Of a stretch of 64,000 nt of DNA, positions 53,739 to 63,793 are shown piece by piece. Numbering within the stretch: the first letter of the stretch is position 1; each line of letters opens with the position of its first letter. The position numbers and the translations under genes are program-made. The notes below the pieces were generated by a model. The model did not search any database. It saw only the letters and a program-made list of their open reading frames with translations, and had not been told where the DNA came from. Origin of the DNA: Dyadobacter sp. CY261 (GTDB lineage: Bacteria > Bacteroidota > Bacteroidia > Cytophagales > Spirosomataceae). The stretch covers positions 62,001-126,000 of the forward strand of contig NZ_JAKCPW010000002.1 of the NCBI RefSeq assembly GCF_021440085.1, given 5' to 3'.

Positions 53739-54572
53739 TCAGATATGGTCTACGAAAGTATTCTCTTTTTTACGGAAATAGATCACCGAAATAACCAAAA
53801 TGATCGATGATGTAATAACCGTTGAATACAAACTCTGCGGGTTGAAATAGGATTTGCTCCCCAGAAGACACCAGCGAAAACCGTCAATAATCCCTACCAG
53901 TGGGTTCAGATTGTAGTATTTCTCGTACCAGGTGCCTTGAACGAGGCTGCTCGAATAAGCCACTGGACATACATACATGCCCACCTGAACCATAAAGGGA
54001 ATCAATTGACCGATGTCCCGGAAGCGTACATTCAGCACTGCAAAAAACAGGCCGAAGCCCATTGAAGTAATAAATGTAAGCAAAACGAAGCAAGGAAGAA
54101 AGATGATCTGCCAGCTAATAGGATACTGAAAGAATGCCGTAACCAGTAGATAAATGCCGAAAGTGATCAGAAAATCCACAAAACCAACGGCAATGGAACT
54201 CATTGGCATGAGCAGACGAGGGAAGTAGACTTTTGAAACCAGGTTATGGTTAATGAGGATACTGTTGCTGATTTGGGTGAATGTGTTGGCAAAAAACGTC
54301 CAGATCGTTAACCCCACAAGTACCATTAAAGGGTACGGAACACCGGGGTCTGCTTTTAATTTGGCAACATAACTGTAAACAAACACCATGACAGTCATCG
54401 TCATGAGCGGTCGCAAAACGCTCCATGCTACGCCGAGCAATGTTTGTTTGTAGCGGACAGAAATGTCCCTTTTGGAAAGGATCCAGAGCAATTGCCGGTT
54501 GAGCCAGAGGTCTTTCCAATAGTCCTTTTCAGACCCGCCCGCCTTGATAGTAATAGAGTGTTGAGTTGCCAT
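53739..54572 (-). CDS. wzm: Polysaccharide ABC transporter permease
   Basis: 277 residues with about six hydrophobic helices and the ABC-2 pattern: a cytoplasmic start DLWLNRQLLWILSKRDISVR, then YKQTLLGVAWSVLRPLM, the periplasmic YSSSLVQGTWYEKYYNLNPL and the end helix before RKKENTFVDHI. Two copies with the Wzt ATPase form the exporter that moves lipid-linked O-polysaccharide or capsule across the inner membrane. The stop is 17 bases before the Wzt ATG and its start lies two bases after the Wzz stop. Confidence 0.92.
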   Translation of the reverse strand: MATQHSITIKAGGSEKDYWKDLWLNRQLLWILSKRDISVRYKQTLLGVAWSVLRPLMTMTVMVFVYSYVAKLKADPGVPYPLMVLVGLTIWTFFANTFTQISNSILINHNLVSKVYFPRLLMPMSSIAVGFVDFLITFGIYLLVTAFFQYPISWQIIFLPCFVLLTFITSMGFGLFFAVLNVRFRDIGQLIPFMVQVGMYVCPVAYSSSLVQGTWYEKYYNLNPLVGIIDGFRWCLLGSKSYFNPQSLYSTVITSSIILVISVIYFRKKENTFVDHI

Positions 54573-54574
54573 GA

Positions 54575-55669
54575 TTATGCCGTTACTACTTCCTTACGTA
54601 CGGTAGTCGTGGTGGTGGGAGAAGAAAATACGGTCCTGAAATAGATCAGGATCAGCGCGATCATCAAACCTGCCAACGCTCCGATTTTAGCATTCCGCTT
54701 ATCTTCATATTTTACGTCCAGGGGTACTTTGATACCTTCGATCTCGGTGAAAAGAGGGGCTTCTTTTACGAGTGAAATACGCATTTTCTCCGCATTGGCC
54801 ATTGCCTCATAGTAGAGTTGTTGCAGGAAGGACGATTTTCTTTCCATGCTTTTGGCAGAGACTTTGGCCTCAGGCATCATGATTTGCTCGCTGTAATCGA
54901 GCTCTCTGGCCAATCTATGCTCTGCGATACCCAAAACACTCGCAAGAGAGTCGGCACGATGTTGCAGCAGGCGGAGAGTTTTCCGTGTTTTCTGGGTCTG
55001 ATTTTCGGTATACATTTCTTCTACCGTTTCCAAAAGGGTGGTCACCCAAAGTCCTGCCAGGCGTTCATTCTCCATTTTGGTGGAAAGTGATGTGAACGAC
55101 GACTTTCGGTCCAGCGCCGCAATTTCAGTAGCCTCAGCCGCGCGTTTCACGATTGAATTCAGGATCATGCGCGAGCTGAGATCCATTTTTTTGAGGTCGT
55201 TGGTCTCAAAATGGAACTTCTGAAGATCAGGGCGATCTTCCCAGTCCGAATTTTTGATACCGCTTGAATCGATGTAAAAGTTTGCCAGGAGTTCCTTTTT
55301 ACCATTCACATCTACCTCCTTCATAAGATTTCTTTCCAGTACCGGGCGCGACTTTACAAAGTAGAAGAAGTTGTCTCCAGTAAAAATGTTCGCGTCCGGC
55401 TGCGAGCCGAGACCCAGCAAGCCGGCTACATCCCCCAAGCCCGAGCTCTGCCCAGCGGCACCGAGGTTAAACACGACGTTGGCTTCAAAGCTAGGTGGCT
55501 TATTTTGATAGGTATCCATGGCATAGCCGATACCAAAACCTGCGGCCGGCAGAAGCAAAAGCCATTTCCAGTTACGGATCAGTGCATTTTTGACTACCAA
55601 TACTTTCTCGACGACTTCCTTCGGGGATAGCTCGTCTTCCGGAATTTGATGCGTGGTCGCTGTCGCCAT
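54575..55669 (-). CDS. wzz: Wzz/chain-length-determinant-like protein
   Basis: 364 residues with two hydrophobic segments, at about residues 35-52 (WLLLLPAAGFGIGYAMD) and 329-347 (IGALAGLMIALILIYF), enclosing a long periplasmic domain with coiled-coil (LRLLQHRADSLASVLGIAEH, and Lys/Glu-rich helices). This is the Wzz/PCP-2 layout. The proline-rich segment before the second helix (PLFTEIEGIKVPLD) fits as well. It regulates chain length or links the inner-membrane exporter to Wza. No tyrosine-kinase domain is fused. It follows the Wza gene after two bases. Confidence 0.87.
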   Translation of the reverse strand: MATATTHQIPEDELSPKEVVEKVLVVKNALIRNWKWLLLLPAAGFGIGYAMDTYQNKPPSFEANVVFNLGAAGQSSGLGDVAGLLGLGSQPDANIFTGDNFFYFVKSRPVLERNLMKEVDVNGKKELLANFYIDSSGIKNSDWEDRPDLQKFHFETNDLKKMDLSSRMILNSIVKRAAEATEIAALDRKSSFTSLSTKMENERLAGLWVTTLLETVEEMYTENQTQKTRKTLRLLQHRADSLASVLGIAEHRLARELDYSEQIMMPEAKVSAKSMERKSSFLQQLYYEAMANAEKMRISLVKEAPLFTEIEGIKVPLDVKYEDKRNAKIGALAGLMIALILIYFRTVFSSPTTTTTVRKEVVTA

Positions 55670-55671
55670 GG

Positions 55672-58215
55672 TTAGTTAATTGAACGGAAAGCTAATACTG
55701 CTAAAATTAATGACATTACCGAACCTAATAAACCGGTAGCGGTTGCAATAGTTTGTTGTGGGTTCAGTACCGGAGCGGCTCTGGTCGGAACAAAGATTTC
55801 AGAACCGGGCTGTACTTTGGGATACACATTGAAGAAAAGGAATCTTCGCGTACGATCGATATTGCCATTTGGATATTTGATGTATGAGCTCTTTCTGAGC
55901 GACTGTACGGTAAAACCTCCTGACTGAGAAATATAATCGGTGAAGTTCATCCCTTTACCGTATTTCACGGTTGTTGGGTATAACACCGAGCCTGCTACCT
56001 GAACAGTTTCCAAACGCTTCGGAATGCGGATGATATCGCCTTCCTGTACTACCAGATCTTCGAAAGAACCAGGGTTCTTCAAAATGTTTTTCAGTACAAT
56101 ACCGATTTTTTCTTCTTTTACATTAGGCAGGTCACCGGTGAGGGTCCCCTGTTTAATGCTTTTTTCCGTTTGCTGTACCTGCTCGTAATCTACGGCCTCG
56201 TCGAGGTTTTTCACGACCGTACGACGTAGAAGGGTAGCACCTTCCGGATAAGCGAGTTCCGTAAGGCCGCCGGCTCTTTTGATAACGTCGCTGATCTTGT
56301 CGTTCTTGTTGATAATGGTGTAAGGCCCGGTAACCAGTACTTCACCTTCAACGAACACCGTTTGCTGCTCAACGTAGTTGGGAGATTTACGAACGATCAC
56401 CTGGTCGAACGGGAATAAGACAAAGTTGGTTGCCTTAGCGTTCATTGACAGGTCCCGATTGACATTGAACTTATAGACCTCTGAAATCTGAGCATTCGCT
56501 GCACCGGCTATTGAATTTCTTTTCCTCCGTACTACCTCTACTTCTGACGTGTATGCCGATTCTTTCAGACCACCGGCTTGCACCAGCACATCTTCGAGCG
56601 TCATGTCTGTGGTGTAGGGGAATTTACCATCGTTCTCACCGATTTTTTTATTATTTACCTCACCTTCCACGCTTACGTAAGCTGTTTCGGCCATTTCAAA
56701 TCTCGAAGGGACTATTATCTGGTCGAGGCGCGTTAAAATGAGATCGGGCGTTACACCGTTTAAAACATCTGTATAGTTAATAGGAATGGTCTGGATAGTC
56801 AGGTCTTCACGCGTGCGGAGCACATTGATGCGGCCAACAAATGCATCCTCACGCATTCCCTGCGCATTTTCGATAAGTACTTTGAGTGAAGGGCTATTAT
56901 CGAGGGAATATTCGCCCGGACGCATTACCGCGCCTTCGATGGTAACAATATTCTCGTAGCGATCAAGTACGGTTTCTACATTGATGGAATCGCCTGTTGC
57001 CATTTCAAACGTGTCGTACTGGCTTTCGGCAACATCCAGGATCTTACGCTCTTTCGAAGTGATACGTTGGATTTTTATTCGGGCGCGGTACGCTTTGTCG
57101 TTGAAACCGCCTGAGTACCGAAGCACATCACCGAGTTTTTCTTCGGGTTTCAATTCATAAATACCCGGACGTTTCACCATACCAGCAACTTCGGCGCGCT
57201 TCAGATAATATCCCACTACAATATTGTCATTTTCCTGCACGCGGATGTCACCGTCTATCTTGCCATTCACGAGGTAATCGTAAATATCTATCCTGGACAC
57301 GACCTTGCCTTGGCGCACTACACGCACTTCGCGGAAAGATCCAATTTCATTAGGGCCGCCGGCCTGGTACAGTGCATTGAATGCCGATGAGAGCGACGAT
57401 ACCGTATAAGTACCGGGATTGATAACTTCACCTGTTACAAAAACCTTTACAGAGCGTACGTCACCAAGGGTAACCATGAGTTTTGTGCGGGCTGTTTCGC
57501 CCCCTGTACCGATCATACCGGGCACGAATTTGGAGAACTTATCGATCAGGATTTTTCTGATTTCTTCAATCGTGCGGCCGGCTACCATCACATTTCCAAC
57601 GCGCGGAATGCTGATAAAACCGTCTTTGTTGACAACAACTTCGAAGGTGCTCTCTGCGTAATTATAGAGATAAATTTTCATCTCGTCGCCAGGTCCTACC
57701 ACGTAAGTAGTAGGTGTAACGATCTGTAAGTCAGGGATTGGAGCAAGATTTTTGTCGGCGAAGATTGAGTAGCCATAGATTTTCTGACGAAATGCTTCTT
57801 TCTGCTGTTGTTCGGGTGTCAGCGTAGTGCTGGTGCTTTTGTTGATCTTACTCTGATCGCCACCTTCTCCATTCTGACCGTTCTGGTTCGCAGCATTTTT
57901 GCCTTTATCTCCTCCCTGGCCATCATTTCCCTGCTGGTTGCCCGATTGCTGGTTGCCCTGCTGCGCACCACCCTGCTGGTTTGCACCTTGCTGACCGCCG
58001 GGGCCAGATTGCGTGTTTCCTGTGCCGGTGTTGCCCGTAGTGTTACCTCTCGGACCCGACTGCGACGTGCCTTGTGCCCCCGTCGAAGAAGGAGCGGCCG
58101 TGCCCGACGGTGCCGGTGGAGCTGTAACCTGTGAAAAAGTGGGTAACGAAATGATTAAACTCAGGAAAAAGGGAAGTATAGATTTATAACTTTTAGCCAA
58201 CCTGGATCTGTTCAT
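55672..58215 (-). CDS. wza: Outer-membrane polysaccharide export protein, Wza-like with multiple SLBB domains
   Basis: 847 residues from the ATG at 58215 (MNRSRLAKSYKS), roughly twice the length of E. coli Wza. A signal peptide (ILPFFLSLIISLPTFS) is followed by a Gly/Gln/Asn/Ser-rich stretch (residues ~32-125). The polysaccharide export domain begins near QIVTPTTYVVGPGDEMKIYL, then several SLBB modules (VFVTGEVINPGTYTV, AEVAGMVKRPGIYEL, VTIEGAVMRPGEYSL, VFVEGEVLVTGPYT). A hydrophobic helix ends the protein (ATGLLGSVMSLILAVLAF). It forms the outer-membrane channel. First gene of the operon; no lipobox cysteine was seen. Confidence 0.92.
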   Translation of the reverse strand: MNRSRLAKSYKSILPFFLSLIISLPTFSQVTAPPAPSGTAAPSSTGAQGTSQSGPRGNTTGNTGTGNTQSGPGGQQGANQQGGAQQGNQQSGNQQGNDGQGGDKGKNAANQNGQNGEGGDQSKINKSTSTTLTPEQQQKEAFRQKIYGYSIFADKNLAPIPDLQIVTPTTYVVGPGDEMKIYLYNYAESTFEVVVNKDGFISIPRVGNVMVAGRTIEEIRKILIDKFSKFVPGMIGTGGETARTKLMVTLGDVRSVKVFVTGEVINPGTYTVSSLSSAFNALYQAGGPNEIGSFREVRVVRQGKVVSRIDIYDYLVNGKIDGDIRVQENDNIVVGYYLKRAEVAGMVKRPGIYELKPEEKLGDVLRYSGGFNDKAYRARIKIQRITSKERKILDVAESQYDTFEMATGDSINVETVLDRYENIVTIEGAVMRPGEYSLDNSPSLKVLIENAQGMREDAFVGRINVLRTREDLTIQTIPINYTDVLNGVTPDLILTRLDQIIVPSRFEMAETAYVSVEGEVNNKKIGENDGKFPYTTDMTLEDVLVQAGGLKESAYTSEVEVVRRKRNSIAGAANAQISEVYKFNVNRDLSMNAKATNFVLFPFDQVIVRKSPNYVEQQTVFVEGEVLVTGPYTIINKNDKISDVIKRAGGLTELAYPEGATLLRRTVVKNLDEAVDYEQVQQTEKSIKQGTLTGDLPNVKEEKIGIVLKNILKNPGSFEDLVVQEGDIIRIPKRLETVQVAGSVLYPTTVKYGKGMNFTDYISQSGGFTVQSLRKSSYIKYPNGNIDRTRRFLFFNVYPKVQPGSEIFVPTRAAPVLNPQQTIATATGLLGSVMSLILAVLAFRSIN
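57858..58140 (-). repeat. Low-complexity Gly/Gln/Asn-rich coding region in wza
   Basis: The stretch encodes short alternating GQQ, GNQQ and GNTG units, with DNA-level CTG/TTG-rich repetition on the plus strand. It separates the signal peptide from the export domain and may form a flexible periplasmic spacer. Such sequence can vary in length between strains. Confidence 0.75.
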
Positions 58216-58489
58216 AAGAAGAATTATTGTACTATTGAAAGTCTGAAAATTCATTAAAACTATGTGTAAGACTAGTATTTTTGAATTCGGGATTCGAGTA
58301 CACGCAATATTCTGGTAGTGTATATCATGGCAAAGTAAATTAGATTTTTCCTATTTTTAAAGAATTTCTATTAATCGGGCTCCGTTCACACAAAGCCCCG
58401 CAAAGTTATAACAGGGTAACGACAAAAGATTCAATTTATTAAAATACAAGTTCCGAAAGCAGGAATCTCCTAAAAGAATAGTTATAAAT
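58216..58489. promoter_or_regulatory. Divergent intergenic region between wza operon and parE
   Basis: 274 bases without a gene. The start of the ~17-kb minus-strand operon and of parE both need promoters here. I see AT-rich stretches and one near match to the -7 consensus on the minus strand (one mismatch, about 58331-58338) but no exact TAnnTTTG on either strand. Confidence 0.3.
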
Positions 58490-60361
58490 ATGGAAAGTAC
58501 AAATGTTCAGTACGACGAGAGTAGTATCCGGTCGCTCGACTGGAAAGAACATATCCGCCTGAGGCCTGGGATGTATATTGGAAAGCTTGGCGATGGCTCG
58601 TCGGTGGACGATGGAATTTACGTGCTGGTGAAAGAAGTGGTTGATAATTCGATCGATGAGCACATGATGGGCAATGGGAAAACGATCGAGATTAAAATAT
58701 CCGAGCACCGCGTGGAAGTGCGTGATTATGGCCGGGGTATTCCGTTGGGCAAAGTTGTGGATTGCGTTTCGAAGATCAATACAGGCGGCAAATACGACTC
58801 CGGCGCGTTTCAGAAGTCGGTGGGGTTGAATGGTGTGGGTACAAAAGCGGTGAATGCGCTTTCCAGCCATTTCAAAGTGCAGTCGTATCGCGACGGCAAA
58901 ACCAAGAGTGCGGAATTTAACCAGGGAACGCTTCTGACCGAGTCGGATGAGGGGACAACCAGCCAGCGCAACGGTACGCACGTGGCGTTTGAGCCTGACG
59001 GTACGATTTTCAAGAATTTCCGGTACATTCCGCAGTACCTCGATAATATGATCTGGAACTACTGCTATCTGAATGCCGGGTTGACGATCAACTTCAACGG
59101 TCAGAAATATTTTTCCCAGAACGGCTTGCTCGATCTTTTGAAAAGCAAATCCGACCCGGAAACGCTCCGTTACCCGATCATTCATTTGAAGGGCGAGGAC
59201 ATTGAAATGGCGATGACTCATGGCAACCAATATGGTGAGGAATATTACTCATTTGTGAATGGTCAATATACGACACAGGGAGGTACCCATCTCGCTGCAT
59301 TCAGAGAAGCAGTTGTGAAGGCGGTACGTGAACATTTTAATAAAGATTATGCGCCGGAAGACATCCGTTCGTCGATCATCGCGGCTATTGCCATCCGTGT
59401 CCAGGAGCCTGTTTTTGAGTCACAGACCAAAACCAAGCTGGGTTCCAACACCATCACGCCTGATCCTAACAGCACGACAGTGAGGACGTTTGTCAATGAT
59501 TTTGTGAAAGAAAGGCTGGATAATTTCCTGCACATGAACCCCGAAGCGCGCGATGCATTGAAGAAGCGCATCGAGCAATCGGAGCGGGAGCGGAAGGAAT
59601 TGGCAGGTATCAAAAAACTAGCTAACGACCGCGCGAAAAAAGCCAATTTGCATAATAAAAAACTCCGTGACTGCCGTCTCCATCTGACCGATCTGAAAAG
59701 TGATCAACGCTATGAAACCACTCTTTTCATTACAGAAGGGGATTCCGCCAGCGGTTCAATCACGAAATCACGCGATATTCAGACGCAGGCTGTGTTCAGT
59801 TTACGGGGTAAGCCACTCAATTCATTTGGGCTAACTAAGAAAATCGTTTACGAAAACGAGGAATTTAACCTTTTACAGCATGCTTTGGACGTTGAAAACG
59901 GAGTAGAAAACCTACGTTTTAACCGCATTATCATCGCCACGGATGCCGACGTCGACGGAATGCATATCCGGTTGCTGCTAATGACCTTCTTCCTGCAATA
60001 TTTTCCCGATCTGGTTCGGAATGGGCATTTGTTTGTATTGGAGACGCCATTATTTCGGGTCCGTAATAAAAAGGAAACCATTTATTGTTACAGCGAGGAA
60101 GAGAAACAGGCGGCTGTCCACAAGCTGGGGAACAAACCGGAGATTACCCGTTTTAAGGGATTAGGAGAGATTTCTCCGGAGGAATTCGGCAAGTTTATCG
60201 GAGAAGACATGCGGGTAGAGCCGGTAATCCTTCAAAAGGAAACGTCCATTCAGAAACTACTGAGCTATTTTATGGGCAAGAACACGCCTGAAAGACAACG
60301 GTTTATCATTGATAATCTGAAAGTAGAGAAGAATGTAGAGGAGTTGGCGCTCGCTGGGTAG
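58490..60361 (+). CDS. parE: DNA topoisomerase IV subunit B
   Basis: 623 residues. GHKL ATPase domain with [13 protein letters not shown], the ATP-binding [10 protein letters not shown], and [21 protein letters not shown] starts at [19 protein letters not shown] with EGDSA and continues to [17 protein letters not shown]. The Ser-Ile-Thr-Lys-Ser-Arg version of the TOPRIM block and [16 protein letters not shown] are typical of the Bacteroidota ParE rather than GyrB. It pairs with ParC, which is not downstream here; pheA follows instead. It decatenates chromosomes after replication. Confidence 0.93.
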   Translation: MESTNVQYDESSIRSLDWKEHIRLRPGMYIGKLGDGSSVDDGIYVLVKEVVDNSIDEHMMGNGKTIEIKISEHRVEVRDYGRGIPLGKVVDCVSKINTGGKYDSGAFQKSVGLNGVGTKAVNALSSHFKVQSYRDGKTKSAEFNQGTLLTESDEGTTSQRNGTHVAFEPDGTIFKNFRYIPQYLDNMIWNYCYLNAGLTINFNGQKYFSQNGLLDLLKSKSDPETLRYPIIHLKGEDIEMAMTHGNQYGEEYYSFVNGQYTTQGGTHLAAFREAVVKAVREHFNKDYAPEDIRSSIIAAIAIRVQEPVFESQTKTKLGSNTITPDPNSTTVRTFVNDFVKERLDNFLHMNPEARDALKKRIEQSERERKELAGIKKLANDRAKKANLHNKKLRDCRLHLTDLKSDQRYETTLFITEGDSASGSITKSRDIQTQAVFSLRGKPLNSFGLTKKIVYENEEFNLLQHALDVENGVENLRFNRIIIATDADVDGMHIRLLLMTFFLQYFPDLVRNGHLFVLETPLFRVRNKKETIYCYSEEEKQAAVHKLGNKPEITRFKGLGEISPEEFGKFIGEDMRVEPVILQKETSIQKLLSYFMGKNTPERQRFIIDNLKVEKNVEELALAG

Positions 60362-60374
60362 GGCCATCGTGCAT

Positions 60375-60382
60375 TATCTTTG
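60375..60382 (+). promoter_or_regulatory. Putative -7 box for pheA
   Basis: TATCTTTG is an exact TAnnTTTG match, 91 bases upstream of the GTG start. No clear -33 element at standard distance. Confidence 0.35.
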
Positions 60383-60472
60383 GGAGTGTCAAGTAATATC
60401 TGACCGGGAAGACCTTTATCCAGCAGTGTAAATGCGCCTCCCGGTTTTGATCATCATATTTAAAACATCTTT

Positions 60473-61546
60473 GTGGAATTACAGGAATTAAGGAACAGGA
60501 TCGATGGGTTGGACGACCAATTACTGAGCCTTTTGAATGAGCGTATGGAGCTCGTGAGAACGGTAGGGGAATTGAAGCGGTCCTCTCAATCGATTATCTA
60601 CCGCCCGGAACGGGAGAAGCAGATCCTCGACCGGCTGGCAAGGCATAATAGCGGGTTACTGACCCGTCAGGCAATCGACGCCATTTTCTTTGAAATTTTT
60701 GCGGTATCCCGTAATCTGGAACTTCCGGAGCGGGTCTCCTATCTCGGACCGGAAGGAAGTTTTACACACCAGGCGGCCGAAGGGCGTTTCGGGGCGATGA
60801 GCGAATACCTGGTGTTGCCAACAATCCATTCCGTTTTTGAAAGTGTGGAAACTGGTCGCGCGAAGTTTGGTGTAGTGCCGATTGAAAACAACCAGGAAGG
60901 AATAGTCGTTGAAACAGTGGATTTTTTGCGGGAAAAGAACCTTTCGATTGTGGCGGAAATGCTTTTAAAGGTACATTTTACCTTTGCATCACAGTCCGAT
61001 AGTCTGAAATCGATCAAAAGAATTTATTCGAAAGACATTGCCTTCCGGCAATGCGGAAAATTTATTCATGAATATCTGGAAGGTATGGGCGTCGAGCTTA
61101 TCCCGGTAGATTCCACCTCCAAAGCGGCCAAACTGGCGTCCGAAGAACCGGAAGCAGCAGCCATTTGCTCGTCTATTTCCGCACGGCTGTTTGGGGTACC
61201 CATTCTTTTTGACAACATTGAAGACAGCGACCAGAACCAGACACGCTTCCTGATTTTAGCAAAAGATTTTACAAACGTGAAGAGCAGCGATGACAAAACG
61301 ACCATCATCGCGAACCTGCCCAATACTAACAGGCCCGGCGTACTATTCGAGTTTCTGAAAGATTTCAACGATCGCGGCATTAACCTTACCAAAATCGAAA
61401 GTCGGCCGTTGCGCGGCGAAGCGTCATTCCGCGCGTGGTTCCTGGTAGAGTTCCTCGGACATATGGACGATCTGCGGGTGCAGGAGATCATGCACAAATA
61501 TGGGACGCATTTAAAATGGCTGGGTAGTTATGTAAGAGTATCATAG
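60473..61546 (+). CDS. pheA: Bifunctional chorismate mutase / prephenate dehydratase (P-protein)
   Basis: 357 residues starting at a GTG. An AroQ-type chorismate mutase helix region covers residues 1-85 (ELQELRNRIDGLDDQLLSLL, RPEREKQIL). Prephenate dehydratase follows at about 92-270 (VSYLGPEGSFTHQAAEGRF, GVVPIENNQEGIV, and the TRF motif in DQNQTRFLILAKD). The ACT regulatory domain is C-terminal with GVLFEFLKDFNDRGINLTKIESRP. It converts chorismate to phenylpyruvate on the way to phenylalanine, with feedback by Phe through ACT. A terminator follows; it is probably its own unit. Confidence 0.96.
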   Translation: MELQELRNRIDGLDDQLLSLLNERMELVRTVGELKRSSQSIIYRPEREKQILDRLARHNSGLLTRQAIDAIFFEIFAVSRNLELPERVSYLGPEGSFTHQAAEGRFGAMSEYLVLPTIHSVFESVETGRAKFGVVPIENNQEGIVVETVDFLREKNLSIVAEMLLKVHFTFASQSDSLKSIKRIYSKDIAFRQCGKFIHEYLEGMGVELIPVDSTSKAAKLASEEPEAAAICSSISARLFGVPILFDNIEDSDQNQTRFLILAKDFTNVKSSDDKTTIIANLPNTNRPGVLFEFLKDFNDRGINLTKIESRPLRGEASFRAWFLVEFLGHMDDLRVQEIMHKYGTHLKWLGSYVRVS

Positions 61547-61558
61547 CAAGAATTTTTG

Positions 61559-61603
61559 AAAGCAGAAAAGCGCACTTCGATAGTGAGCTTTTCTGCTTTT
61601 ATC
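61559..61603 (+). terminator. Rho-independent terminator of pheA
   Basis: Arms AAAGCAGAAAAGC (61559-61571) and GCTTTTCTGCTTT (61587-61599) pair perfectly, with an inner small stem in the loop, followed by a short T-rich tail. It also lies just beyond the minus-strand stop at 61615. Confidence 0.85.
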
Positions 61604-61614
61604 ATGCATTAAAA

Positions 61615-63783
61615 CTACTTTTTCAATGTCCCGCGGTACAGCGAAGGCCAGTTGCCGTACAATTCAATTTCCGTTTCCACGCCGTCAGGCAACCGCACTT
61701 TCATTTTCCGCTGCGCCGACGGCTGCTGAAACGAATCGACTGCAAGTACCACGATCTGGTTCCCTTTTACAATGGAAGTAATAAATGGTTGCTTTCCGTC
61801 GATGGCGAGCAGTACCTGTTCTTTCTTGGGCTGTATCCACTGGCCATTCATTTGAAATGCCAGGTCCCGATTTTGGCCTCCGGTGAGTACGTCTTCCACC
61901 TGCTTCGCCATCCAGTTACCTAGTGCGTAATATTCGGTCGGGAAGTCCCAGTAGGGAGCGGCTGTTCCGCCGTTGGTGTTGCGCCCTACTTCGTTTTCGG
62001 GCGTCTTTCCGTCGGCGGGATACCATTCGTAGCCCCAGCCCCACATATCTTTGGAAAGCTTGTAGGCGTTCGGATTTTGGGCACTCGGTGCGCCGTCATG
62101 CCAGAGGTAATAGCCGTCAAACAGGATTAATGAGAATAAAGAAAAGCTCAATGCCTGGCTGGCCGGCATCATTTCGAGCTGGTTCATGATGAGCTCTCCC
62201 TTGGGATCGGTTAGCTGGTAGTTCCAGGGTACAATCGGATCTTTGTACAACGGCATATAGCGGTTCCAGCCATAAAAGATGAATTTGTTATTCTTTTGAT
62301 ATGGCAGAAGTTTGTTGATCCGCAACGAGTGGATCGCCGAGAGCAGTACGAAATTGTTGGGCGAGTTACCGGCATTGTCGGTCGCAAACATGGGCTTGGG
62401 ATACACGTCGATCGGCGTGGTATTGAATATTTCGCGGAAACTGTCGCCGTTTGGCAATGGGTCGAAATTCGGGTTATTGGATTTTGGGGCTGAATATTCG
62501 CTGATAAATTTCTTTGGATCTGCGCCGCCGACGGTGTTGATATGCGGGTTAGTGTAAGCCCCGCCACCCCAATAATCCATCAAGTGCATATCCGGATGGT
62601 TTTTTTTAACCACCCTAGAAAACCATATGAGCCGCTGAATCACTTCCTTTGGATAATGCTGGCTCCAAAATTCAAAGTCATAAGCATACACACCAAAGCC
62701 GGGCACACCTACCAATGCCTCTACCTGCTCTTTGGACAGGCTTGCAAACCACTTCTCGTCCTTGTCGCCGAAATAATTGGGAGTGGCCGTGTAATGCATC
62801 TTTTCGGCGGGATATTCCTTTTCTGTGTTGGACAAATAGGAAATGCCGCGTTTATAATAATTATCAGATGGCACATAATTGTTGAGCCGGTACTGCATCA
62901 CCAGCTTTCCTTTAATGGGCTCGAATTCGGGAAACTTCGTGTCGAAATCGACATTAATGCCGCGAGAAGGTGAGAACCAGTCCGGAATGTCCACGCGGGT
63001 CAGTGCATTGGAAGCAGTTTGCGCCGGTTTACCTGCTATCCAGATATTTTGCTGGCGTACCGACCTGTTTTTGGCTGCATTCCACCAGTCATTATATGGG
63101 GCATCTATCCAGCGGGCAATGACCGAGTAGAGATAGCCGGGTTGCACCTCGATACCGTTTTCCAGTCCATTCACGACGATGCCGTCAATCATAACCACTT
63201 TGGTGCGGTTGTCGTTATAGTTGGCGAAGTCGCGGAGGAAGAGTTTGCCATCTTTTCGCACCGGGCGTACGTCTAGCCAGTTATCCTTACTACCCTGCCG
63301 GATCCAGTCCTTACTATCAACGATTTCGTTGACCACAGAGCCTTCGAAGTTGAATGCGGCCGTAGTCTGGCAGCCTTGCTGGCCGAGGCTGGTTACACTG
63401 ATCCGCGCTTCACCACCGGCAGCTTGTACATCGGGGATCGTGAGCCACGTGCCGTAGCGATGCGCCACGGCCTGGAAGGTTTGTGTTTGGCCATTCTGGG
63501 TAATCTTTACGTCGTAAGGGGAGAGGCCACCCGCATTGGCAGCGAGCTCGAACTGCATTTCGCGGCCGACCTGCCGGTATCTCCTGATCACGAGATCGCA
63601 GGCATGCGATGCTGAGTCGAGCGTCCGGGCCGTAGGAAAGCCTTCTGTAACCTGCACGTAACTTTTGTGGCCGCTTGGCCCGAACCTGTTCCAGGCCCAG
63701 AGCCCGGAACCGATCAGGAATGCGAGGATGCCACTGATCCAGAGAAATGATGTTTTGGTCAAAACCTTCTTTTTTTGTGTCAC
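61615..63783 (-). CDS. Large membrane-anchored or secreted protein of unknown function
   Basis: 722 residues from a GTG at 63783; a stop codon in frame at 63819-63817 and no ATG nearby limit the choice. A basic start precedes one hydrophobic segment (about residues 13-30, LWISGILAFLIGSGLWAW), then an extracytoplasmic body. Residues ~40-145 look like an immunoglobulin-type beta domain; the rest has tryptophan-rich segments (YAYDFEFWSQHYPKEVIQRL, LMDYWGGGAYTNPHI, FILYDGYYLWHDG-like) reminiscent of glycoside-hydrolase barrels. I do not recognise a family and cannot assign catalytic residues. It lies ten bases after a beta-barrel gene, so the two are likely co-transcribed. Confidence 0.55.
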   Translation of the reverse strand: MTQKKKVLTKTSFLWISGILAFLIGSGLWAWNRFGPSGHKSYVQVTEGFPTARTLDSASHACDLVIRRYRQVGREMQFELAANAGGLSPYDVKITQNGQTQTFQAVAHRYGTWLTIPDVQAAGGEARISVTSLGQQGCQTTAAFNFEGSVVNEIVDSKDWIRQGSKDNWLDVRPVRKDGKLFLRDFANYNDNRTKVVMIDGIVVNGLENGIEVQPGYLYSVIARWIDAPYNDWWNAAKNRSVRQQNIWIAGKPAQTASNALTRVDIPDWFSPSRGINVDFDTKFPEFEPIKGKLVMQYRLNNYVPSDNYYKRGISYLSNTEKEYPAEKMHYTATPNYFGDKDEKWFASLSKEQVEALVGVPGFGVYAYDFEFWSQHYPKEVIQRLIWFSRVVKKNHPDMHLMDYWGGGAYTNPHINTVGGADPKKFISEYSAPKSNNPNFDPLPNGDSFREIFNTTPIDVYPKPMFATDNAGNSPNNFVLLSAIHSLRINKLLPYQKNNKFIFYGWNRYMPLYKDPIVPWNYQLTDPKGELIMNQLEMMPASQALSFSLFSLILFDGYYLWHDGAPSAQNPNAYKLSKDMWGWGYEWYPADGKTPENEVGRNTNGGTAAPYWDFPTEYYALGNWMAKQVEDVLTGGQNRDLAFQMNGQWIQPKKEQVLLAIDGKQPFITSIVKGNQIVVLAVDSFQQPSAQRKMKVRLPDGVETEIELYGNWPSLYRGTLKK

Positions 63784-63793
63784 GATGCGTTTG

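Noticed and set aside
57858..58140. Possible CRISPR-like or tandem repeat array
   Set aside because: It is the in-frame low-complexity coding segment of wza, without repeat-spacer regularity.
58439..59230. 263-codon minus-strand open frame
   Set aside because: Antisense to parE, whose conserved ATPase motifs prove the plus strand is coding.
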